From: Cycas panzhihuaensis
Lineage: Eukaryota; Cycadophyta
Direction of reading: 5' to 3'
Assembly: GCA_023213395.1 (NCBI GenBank)
Contig: CM041465.1
Coordinates: forward strand, 49,297,741-49,361,740
DNA length: 64,000 nt
The notes beneath the pieces are model-generated. The model did not search any database. It saw only the letters and a program-made list of their open reading frames with translations, and was not told the DNA's origin. Made by a program: the position numbers and the translations under genes. Positions 55,740 to 64,000 of this stretch are shown piece by piece. The first letter of the stretch is position 1. Each line of letters begins with the position of its first letter.

Positions 55740-56493
55740 ACTTTAGCATAAAAAGGTAAATAAAATATAAAAATGAACATAATTTCAAATACCAAATAGG
55801 TACAAAATCATACAACTATATAATCTTTTGATATTATTTCAACATAATAAACCATGTATATTTCTTGGGCTTTAAATAGGAAATAATGGTCACTTTATAT
55901 AGAATCTTACTAGACGGAGAAGCATCATATAATCTTATTAGTAGGCTAAACAAATTACACTCAAAAGTTAATGGCCAACATTAACCATCATGTTGCTTGA
56001 TCACATATGCTAGTAATCACTCTCTATAATTAACAAGTTGTTATATCATCTGTCCCCTCCCTTAAGATATTGAGTTTAGGAAGTGACAGAGATGTAGATA
56101 TTGATTGACAAACTCTATTGATTCCTATGTTTCCTATTTTGGATCACAATCAAACCACTATACCAAATACTTAAATATGATCTAGTTGCATAGACGACGT
56201 TACCTTATAGCCAAGATGCAATTTAGAGGGATCTTGGGAACTTGTTCTTCATCTAGAATGGGTATGGTAGTTGGGGAATAACATTTTTACTAAGGTACTT
56301 CTTCAAATAGGATACATGAAAAATATTATGTATTTTGGTGTTAGGTGGGAGATGAAGGGTATAAACAACTTGTCTTATCCTTTAAAGGACTTTGTAAGAG
56401 TTATAGTAGTAGGGGCTAAGTTTATGATTTTTATTATTATAGAGGGATTGTTGCTTATACAGTTATAGTCGAAGGAACACTATGTCACCTATT
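55740..56493 (-). mobile_element. Ty3/gypsy element G3, 3' end with probable 3' LTR
   Basis: On the minus strand a purine tract AAGGGAGGGGACAGA (about 56055-56072) precedes an LTR-like start TGATATAACAAC near 56049. The LTR would run to about 55740, with a TATA-like TCTATATAAAG near 55890-55905; its left end is not exact. At 56100-56490 lies the integrase C-terminal end, similar to the stretch at 56940-57070 in G2. Confidence 0.6.
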
Positions 56494-56498
56494 ACAAA
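56494..56498. repeat. Target-site duplication of G2, left copy (acaaa)
   Basis: The same five bases follow the right LTR at 62017-62021. Confidence 0.82.
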
Positions 56499-56702
56499 GG
56501 AGGTGATCTGATGGTCACTCTCATAACAAGATAATTTATAATAATATCTAAGGATATATTATTAAATTGAATTTCTTGGTAATTGATGATTCTCTATTTA
56601 GTATGTTACATATTTATGTTTGTATGTCAAAGGTATATGACTTACTATTAATAGTCATTACCCTTTATTAAATATACTTAATTAATTAATAGTCTCATTA
56701 CA
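56499..56702 (-). repeat. G2 3' LTR (204 bp)
   Basis: It matches 61813-62016 along its length. The outer TG is GG here. On the minus strand it starts TGTAATGAGACTATT at 56702, after the purine tract. Confidence 0.9.
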
Positions 56703-56716
56703 AGCTCTCCCCTCTT
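56703..56716 (-). other. G2 polypurine tract
   Basis: Minus strand CAAGAGGGGAGAGC directly before the LTR start. Confidence 0.85.
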
Positions 56717-58200
56717 GAAAATGCTTTGCCCTCAAAGCATAGGAACATGATCTCATAACTAAGGATGTTTATCCAAAATTGATATAGGTTCCTATGAGGC
56801 ATCTTCTACTAGAAATTGTTGCCATTTGATAAGACATTCTCAAATAGTTCTAGATCGTAAGTGACAATCTCATACTTGAAATATGGACTCATGAATTAAA
56901 AGGAGCAAACCTTCTTCATTTAACATTGGAAGATTAACTTGTGTTGGTGTTCCTGTACCTAATCATTGTTTTAAATAAGACACATGAAAAACATTATGAA
57001 TACAAAAATTAATAGGTAATTCAAGGGTGTAAACAACTTCTCCCACTTTTTGGCTTATGCGTTATGGCCCATAGAATCATGGATTGTGTTTTTTATTTTT
57101 TTATTTTTTTAGAGATGTTTATTTGTATGACTATAGGCATAAGTAAACCCAACCACCTTTTGAAAATTTTCATTTAGTACAATGCAAATTAGCTTGTTTT
57201 TTAATTATATTTTGGCCATTAAAAAGATACTCTTTTAATATTGCAATTATATTCTTTGATTCTTATAAATAATCATCGATCATTGGAATGCATGAATTTG
57301 AATAAGCATAATCTTTTAATGATATAGGTTCATAACCATATAAAGCTTAAAAGGGCATCATTTTAATGGACATGTGATAAGTAGTATTATACTATCCTTC
57401 AGCCAAATGTAACCATTTAACCTAATTACTTAATTTATCTGTAATAAAAAATTGAAGATAATTTTTGAGGCATTTATTAACAATTTTAGTTTGACCACAT
57501 GTTTGAAGATGGTACCTAGTACTCATGTTTAGAGTAGTGCTTAATTTTTAAAATAATTCTTGCTAAAATTTACTTTAAAATTTAATATCTCTGTTGCTAA
57601 TAATAATTTTGGGTATCCCATGAAGTTTATAAACTTCTTTCATGAATATTGATGCAACCTGGTGAGCTTTAAGATCACTTTGTATAGCCATGAAATGAGG
57701 ATATTTAGTCAATTAGTCTACCACTATATAAATATAATCTTTATTATCTAATTTTGGTAATCCCATGATAAAATACATACTTATACTCTCTCATTTTGCA
57801 TGTGAATTAGGTAAAGGCTATAATAGACCTGGAGGAAGAATATTTTCATATTTTGTAATTTGACATACTTCACACTCATTGATGAATTTCTGTATTTCCT
57901 TTTTCATCCCTTTCCAAAATAAGGATTTCCTTATTTGACGATAAGTTTTATAAATTTTGGTATATCCTACTGATGGTATTATATGTTCTTCTTTTAAAAT
58001 ATGTTGTTTAAATTTTGATTTTTCCCCTAGATAAATTCGACCTTTATACCATAAAATATCATTTTTCCATTCAAATTTCTCTTGAGGTTCCTTTTGAATT
58101 TTATTAATTAGTTGACTTATATCAAAATACTTAGTGTATTTTGCTCTTATATCATCTAACCATCTAGGATTAATCATAGTAATAGCTTGAAGTTAGGCTT
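56717..58200 (-). pseudogene. G2 integrase
   Basis: The N-terminal zinc-binding domain is in the open stretch 57818-58177: HIIPSVGYTKIYKTYRQIRK, then FINECEVCQITK; the Cys pair is kept, but the second His of the HHCC site is Tyr. Before it is the RNase H/integrase connection (KNDILWYKGRIYLGEKSKFK). The catalytic core and C-terminal domain (56750-57800) are readable only in scattered frames with stops. Confidence 0.85.
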
Positions 58201-58890
58201 CTTCATCTTGATGTGATAGAGCATCAACTACTATATTTATTTTTCCCTTTTTGTACCATATTTCAAAATCATAGGTTTGTAATTTCGTAACCTATTTTTG
58301 TTGTTTGGTTGATAATTTTTGTTGTTTTAAAAAATATTATAAGCTATTATGATTTATTTTGACTAAGAATTTACTTCCCAATAAATATTGTCGTTATTTA
58401 TGAAAAGCATGCATAATAGCTAATATTTCTTTGTCATAAGTAGCTTTAAGTCTTTCTCGTTCATTTAGTTGTCAACTTTCATAATCGATAGGTCTACCAT
58501 CTTACATTAGAATAACTCCAATGCCTATTCCTAAAGCATCACATTCTATGGTGAAGGATTTCAAAAAATATAAAGTTACTAATAAGGGTAAGGTTGTCAT
58601 AATTATTTTAAGGTTTTCAAAACATGATTGTGTTGAGCCATTCTATACAAAGGAACCATTTTTTAGCAGATTGGTGAGGCTATTAGTAATATGCATATAA
58701 TTCTTAATAAATCGATGATAATATCTAGTAAGTCCTAAGAATCCCCTTAACATTTTGATTATGCATGGAATAGGTCATTTTATTATTGCTTTAATTTTGT
58801 CTGGATAAACTCTAACTTCATATTGTATTTATCTATTAGTTTCTACATTTGATTGTCCATTATTTCTTATTTGTTATTTTCCATCTTAAT
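58201..58890 (-). pseudogene. G2 RT thumb and RNase H
   Basis: The minus strand reads VYPDKIKAIIK, MLRGFLGLTRYYHRFIKNY (near 58690-58760), FTIECDALGIGIGVILM, KEILAIMHAFHK and QYLLGSKFLVK, then INIVVDALSHQDEE. These are the connection and RNase H of Ty3/gypsy RT. The palm with its YxDD box is absent between here and the protease. Confidence 0.88.
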
Positions 58891-59364
58891 TAAAAATAAT
58901 TGAATCACACATCTTGGATATCCCTTACGAAGTAGTTTATTCATCTGATATGAAGTTACTTGCTAAGGTTCTAGAGTCAACATTCCTTATAATGTGATAG
59001 TTTTACCATTTTTCTCAAATCTTATAAACATTTCTTATAAGTTTGTTTCATAAGTACTTAATGTTCCTAACTATTGACTTCCCAATACTGCATCGACTCC
59101 TCTAATTTCAATAATGAAAAGATTAGCCCTCAAGATATAATCCCCAAATGAGATTTTAAGGTTTTTTAAGATACCTTCTCCACAAATTTGCTTGTGGCCA
59201 CTAACTTGAACTTGAAATAAAGGAATTTTTATAATTTGTAGTCCTAAATTATGAGCAATATAGTGATCAATAAAATTATGGGTACTACTAAAATTAATTA
59301 GAGTAATTAATCTTCTCTTTTTATAAACCCTTTGATTTTTAAAGTTTCGAGAGTTACTATTCCT
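58891..59364 (-). pseudogene. G2 protease, active site lost
   Basis: In the open stretch 59071-59466 the active-site region reads LINFSSTHNFIDHYIAHNLGL, shortened here: TLINFSSTHNFID, where the family has A-L-[IV]-D-S-G-[AS]-[ST]-H-N-F-[IV]. The catalytic Asp is Asn and Gly is Ser. AVLGSQ matches the DxILGxxWL block, and the part after it (MFIRFEKNGKTITL near 58990-59030) is the usual bridge to RT. The start of the open stretch (above 59364) is in the solo LTR and is not part of the protease. Confidence 0.88.
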
Positions 59365-59700
59365 TGTTGGAGCCGAGGACTGAGTGGATAGACTACAAAC
59401 CCATCTTAAATAAGTTAACCATAGTTTTGATACAAAGGTAATATTAAAAAAACACCAGGGAGACATTTTCCATTATTATATAGTTTTGGGGAGGTAGCAA
59501 GTGCCTCTACTAGACATCAAATTAAAAATTCAAATAAACAATAAAATATTAAATGCATTATTAAAATAGCATACCTTAGGTGGTGTTAGCAGCTCCATGT
59601 TTGCTTTAGGTGGCTACCTGATGACTTTAGGTGGCCTGAGGTGCTGTTTAGAGGCCCAATAGGGGGTGCATATAATTTAATATTGGGCATTATCCCAACA
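59365..59700 (-). mobile_element. Solo LTR of the C5/C6 family, inserted in G2
   Basis: On the minus strand it begins TGTTGGGATAATGCCCAA at 59700 and ends CTCGGCTCCAACA at 59365. This resembles the C5 and C6 LTR starts and the C6 LTR end. It is flanked by ttcct (59360-59364) and tccct (59701-59705), a 5-bp duplication with one change. Length 336 bp equals the C6 3' LTR. No internal sequence is present, so it is a product of LTR-LTR recombination. Confidence 0.88.
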
Positions 59701-59705
59701 TCCCT

Positions 59706-61797
59706 AACATAGCTGATAAGGATATTATGGGTGATTCTTCAATTTCTTCTTCATTTTTTACACCATCTTCCACATCTATAGGATCATATGTTCCTTCTAT
59801 TAACTCTTTGTTAGTAATGACTAATGAGTATAGTCTTCTTTCTTGACATATATGTTCTCTTTCTCTTTTTTTATTACACTAGTAACAAGTCCCTTTTTGT
59901 CTGTGTTCTTCTATCTTTTTCTTTGTCAATTGACGAAATCTTTGCTGGTTATTTTGTGGATTAATTTCTTTTTTAGGGTATGAACTCTTTTTATTAAATG
60001 TTCACTTTATCATATTAGGTTGGAAGGACCTATTATTTCTCAACATTGGTGGGTGATAATAAGATTTTTGTTTTGAGTCAAAAGTTTTGGCCAAATAAAT
60101 AGCCTCATTAAGCTCCTGTGGTTTTTATGCTTTAACATCCACGTTAATATCATTTTGTAGTCCTAAGATAAATAGTTCAACCTTTCAAGATAAGGATAAA
60201 TTAGTCACTTTGTAAACTAATCTAGTAAATTTTTAGCAATATTCATCTACTAAAGTTTTTTGTTGTAGTTTACTTAACTAGGCAAAATGATTATTATTCT
60301 ATGTATCTTCAAAATGTTCTTCGAGTGATGTAGAAAACTATTTCCATGATGCTTCCTTCCCATTTTCTTCCTATTCTTGTACCTACATCAACCACAAGTC
60401 ATATGCCTTACCCAACATATACATGACAGCATATAATATTCTATCCTTGTAATCTTTAATAGATTGCAACAAGAAGTATAGTTCTAATTTTTGTTGCCAT
60501 TCATGAATAATGTCTTTTGAACCATCAAATTGAGATATGTTTATTTTCCTCCCTCTTATTCGTTTTACAAGCTTGTATTTTTGAAGTTGAGCCATAATAT
60601 AATCTACTTTCGTCTAATCTTTTTTCAGTGATGGATGCAAATGATTTTATTCTTCATTGTATTATTAATTACCTCTTCATTATCAGTGTTGGTTGGCATT
60701 GTATTTGATAGAAAAAATAATTTTTTTCCCTTATTATTTAGATAAATTATATTTTTTACTGGTAATCTCTCTCAATGTTGTTCTCATTTTGTCTAGTCCA
60801 TTTTTAATTTTGGACATTTTTCTTTTTATTTCGGTCACTTCTTCTTGTAATTTTTTAGCATCCATTTTCTTAATGATTGTATATATGAGATTCCATTGAC
60901 TATTTCCTGTAATCAATACATAGAATTTATTTGAATTGTTTAATCCACCTACTTGTTAAAATCATGCATTATTTTTGAAGTGACTGTGATCTCCTTGATT
61001 TAAAGACTTGATCAATGAGTATCTTTTAATAGCCTTTTTATTAGCCAATTAAATTGAATAGAATGATGTCAAGGAATGATTCTGAATCTTCTTGTTGAAA
61101 CATGCCTTCCCATGTAATCACCACTGTGGTATAACAATGATACTTTTTCTCAACAATCTATTTATTTCAAAAATTTCTTAATATGTTGGGATTGATTATT
61201 GCCAATTTCCTTATTATTTTCATTGGTTATTGATATTAGTAAGATTGACTTATGTAGATCACTTATCAGCAATATGTTAGACTTACAATTCCCTAATTGA
61301 TATTAATATAGCTATAAAGTTTTCTTTGATGTATTTGTATGGCTAAATATATCAACCGTTGATATAATAATATAATAATGGTCGACTAAATATTAATGTT
61401 TGATGATATATTAATATGTTAACTATTGAGTATGCGAATTATATCAAACTTTGATTAAATATTATCGCTCAAATTATTAATATGGTAGCCGCTCAATATG
61501 ATGCTTATATTAACTACTATGGTGGCGGTGATAAATATTAATGCGCACAGTTATTAATGCATACTGTAATAGCCATATTACGCAAAGAAGGTGCTATGGT
61601 GATCTACATTAATTGATATGGTGGCACAAGCGAAATATCACTGCATGGTTATCAACACAACTAAATTATGCACATAACTCAATTTAAAGCGGCAATTCGT
61701 TAGCTAAAATTTATATTAGTATGTCGATTGTTTGCTCCGTATAATATTGATTCAATTATGTGTTATGCAACAAGTGAAGTGATTAGTGTATTGTATC
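59706..61797 (-). pseudogene. G2 gag and leader
   Basis: Gag capsid is in the open stretch 60383-60595: KINISQFDGSKDIIHEWQQK, then ELYFLLQSI and GKAYDLW, matching the retrotransposon gag domain. The upstream open stretch 60734-60916 is Lys/Glu-rich and may form a coiled coil (KKLQEEVTEIKRKMSKIKN). Between 59706 and 60380 the minus strand shows the rest of gag with a degraded zinc-knuckle (Cys-Tyr-stop-Cys near 59875-59890). Bases 60920-61797 are leader. Confidence 0.8.
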
Positions 61798-61810
61798 GAC
61801 TCTGATACCA
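61798..61810 (-). other. G2 primer binding site
   Basis: Minus strand TGGTATCAGAGTC, two bases from the 5' LTR edge at 61813. Confidence 0.9.
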
Positions 61811-61812
61811 CT

Positions 61813-62016
61813 TGAGGTGATCTAATGGTCACTCTCATAATAAGACAATTTATAATAATATTTGAAGATATATTATTAGATTGAATTTCCTGGTAATTGA
61901 TGATTCTTTGTTCAGTATGTTACATATTTATGTTTATATGTCAAAGGGATGTTACTTACTATTAATAGTAATCACCCTTCATTAAATATACTTAATTAAT
62001 TAATAGGCTCATTACA
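61813..62016 (-). repeat. G2 5' LTR (204 bp)
   Basis: Matches 56499-56702 along its length with about ten or more substitutions. Followed by acaaa. Confidence 0.92.
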
Positions 62017-62021
62017 ACAAA

Positions 62022-64000
62022 CTTCTAATTAGAATGGTGGTGATCAACTAATAGTTTCCTGTGACTTTGGACTAAAGCTATATTTTACTTAAGGATGTAT
62101 AAGATTTGATCCATGTCTTCTAATTTTTGTTGGACAATAGTTGTTCAAAGGTTGGTTGCTAGGGTGTGATGGGAAAGTAAGGGGTAACTATATAGGACCA
62201 TAAAAGAGGACAAACTAATGAAAGAGTAGTAGGGGGAGTTATACTAATACTTAACAAGCACAAGTTAGGATGACCATTTACTTTAGTGTTTTGAGGCAAA
62301 GCAATAGAGATATATTCTAAAGTTTTATTAAAAACCTTATATTACTTTTCAATTTGATGATGGTAAGCCAAGCTCATGTTAAATGAGGTTCCCAAGACAT
62401 GAAAAGTTTATACCAAAATGAGCTAGTGAATTTAGGATCTAGTTATATATAATTATTAAAGGGAATCCATAGAGGTGAAAGATAGATCAAATGTATATGT
62501 TAGTGAGGTGGATAACTTTATAAGAGGTGTGTATCAATAGAAAATAAGTGTACTTTATTAGCCTATCTGTGATGACCCAAATGGAGTTGAACCCAATAGA
62601 TAATGGGATGCCCATAATAAAGTCCATTACAATGTCTTGCCATTTGTCATGGGGAATATATAAGGGTTGGAGTAACCTTAACTAGGGCTTTGTATTGATT
62701 TTGTTTTTCTAGTATATGAGGCATTCTATTATAAATGTAAGGATTGCCATCTTCATATACAACTAGTAAAAATCAGAGTGGTAGGTTTTATCAAAATCTA
62801 AGTGTCCACCAAGAAGGGAGGAATGGTATTTAGATAGGATTTAGAAAATAAAAGAGGAAGCAAGGTGAACCAAAATGTGACTTAGTGTTACACCAAAAGC
62901 CCATGGGTGATTTGGTAAGAGGACTCCTCGACAAGTGGATCAACCATAGTCCAACACTCCCCTATGATGAGGAAGTTGCCATAGCATGTGTTGCTTGTAT
63001 TACAATTCCACCTGAATCAGGAATACATAGGAACTCGATCAAGGAAATGGGCTTTTTCTGACATATGCACGAGATTTAAACCTTGAACTTGGGCTCTAAT
63101 ACCACTTATGACTTGTTGTTATACTAAAAGCTCATGGGTGATTTGGAAAGAGGACTCCTTGGCAAGTGAACTAGCCATAATCTAACACAAAATATGATTT
63201 TTGTACATTAGGAGGTCATTGTGAAAAGATCTATCCTTTTAAGTGAAGTGTTTTTCCCACCATTGGGTATTATCTAGTTGAGGTTAGTCAGAAATTGCCA
63301 AGCCTATAATCGATATGGTTTTGAGATAGGAGATTATATGAATTGTGAGCTCAGGGGATAGCCATAAGAGGGCATTAACAATAATATTATCCTTATATTT
63401 TTATACATTATAGTAAAACCAAACACATGTAGACAATTAAGCCACATAGCTTGTTTCTTCGATAGGATTGATTGATCAAGAAGGGTCTAAAGGCTGTGAT
63501 CATCTTGAAGAATGATGAATGTTGACCCAAGAAGATATTGGTGCCACTTGTTGACCGTATGTAGGATGGTCTTCCCCTCCTTTTGGTAGGTGGATGAATA
63601 ACATTCATGGTCCTTTAGTGTATAACTTTTAAAGGAAATCAAATGGAACTTCTACATAAGTATGACTCCTAATATAGATCCCAAGGCATCATATTCCAAT
63701 TAGAATAGTTAAGAGAAATATGAAGTGGGAAGAACTAGGGTTAAGATCATAATGGTTTTGAGGTAGTTGAATACATCCTTAGTGGTTGGAGACCATTGGA
63801 AGTAGTCTTTATAGAGTAAGTTGGTCGGTAAGCTAGCAATACAGGCATAGTTATAGTTGAACTATCTATCAAACTCGATAAGATAAAGAAAGACACAAAT
63901 GTACATTAAGTTTTTGGATGTAGGCCATGTTGTAGTAGTGGAGATTATTTGGGTCAACTTGAATGCCTTCTATTGAGATGACGTGACCTAGGTATTATAA
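62022..64000 (-). pseudogene. G3 integrase, RNase H and RT thumb
   Basis: Near the window end the minus strand reads YLGHVISIEGIQVDPN, the RT thumb of Ty3/gypsy elements. RNase H follows at about 63400-63700 with a GVILM-type block, YLLGSTFIILQDDHSL and a LLDQSI block. The integrase is readable near 62300-62650, including GTSFNMSLAYHHQ (family GTxLxxSTAYHPQTDGQTE); the Glu that should follow is replaced by a stop and Tyr-Lys. Gag, protease and most of RT lie beyond the window. Stops are frequent. Confidence 0.85.

Larger units (their letters stand above)
56499..62016 (-). mobile_element. Ty3/gypsy element G2, inserted in G3
   Basis: Two 204-bp LTRs (56499-56702 and 61813-62016) and a perfect 5-bp duplication bound it. 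On the minus strand it has a primer site, gag, protease, a truncated RT, RNase H and integrase. A solo LTR at 59365-59700 interrupts it. Catalytic lesions and stops make it dead. Confidence 0.92.

Noticed and set aside
1-64000. tRNA or rRNA genes, or host exons
   Set aside because: I looked for them and found only tRNA-complementary primer sites next to LTRs; nothing with a full tRNA fold or a conserved host protein was recognisable by eye.

Overview
The window looks like repeat-filled nuclear DNA from a large-genome seed plant. It is AT-rich, and I found no host gene that I can support, no tRNA or rRNA gene, and no CRISPR array or bacterial-type operon. Almost every recognisable coding trace belongs to LTR retrotransposons of the Ty1/copia and Ty3/gypsy superfamilies. 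The primer binding sites match plant initiator-Met tRNA (TGGTATCAGAGC). A gymnosperm would fit the density, age and nesting of old insertions, but the sequence does not prove that.

Layout, left to right. (1) 1-207: tail of a plus-strand LTR (C0). (2) 208-13302: minus-strand Ty3/gypsy element G1 (RT at 208-600, protease 1837-2280, gag 2302-3364 and 9963-11524, probable 5' LTR ending at 13302). It is split by C1, a plus-strand copia at 3365-9962 with target duplication ggtga. (3) 13663-19033: minus copia C2. (4) 19432-26463: minus copia C3. (5) 27115-30335: two 0.5-kb LTRs around a 2.2-kb interior with no recognisable coding. (6) 30336-32018 plus 55593-about 55735: plus-strand gypsy G4, split inside its RT by minus copia C4 (32019-35890 plus 53383-55592, duplication gatta). 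C4 is split by plus copia C5 (35891-53377, duplication ttttt), and C5 is split in its gag by minus copia C6 (40033-48062, duplication ataga). (7) About 55740-64000: minus gypsy G3, split by minus gypsy G2 (56499-62016, duplication acaaa), which itself holds a solo LTR (59365-59700).

The nesting gives relative ages: G4 is older than C4, C4 older than C5, and C5 older than C6. LTR similarity agrees for the last two: the C5 LTRs differ heavily, while the C6 LTRs differ by a few substitutions and short indels. C6 is the least decayed element, with an intact zinc knuckle, an Asp-Ser-Gly protease site and a Tyr-Val-Asp-Asp RT site, but its reading frame is cut by small indels. All older elements carry many stops and lost catalytic residues. 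A recurrent change is Cys to Tyr in zinc knuckles and Asp to Asn or Gly to Arg/Ser in active sites, as expected from deamination of methylated cytosine.

The most unusual signals are: a leader module of roughly 450 bp just upstream of gag that is shared by C3, C5 and C6 although C3 has different LTRs and a different gag; an 800-bp tandem duplication of the zinc-knuckle/protease part of C5 that arose after the element was already dead; a possible LTR chain at 27.1-30.3 kb; and conserved hairpins in the C5/C6/solo LTR family. I see no clearly new non-transposon system.
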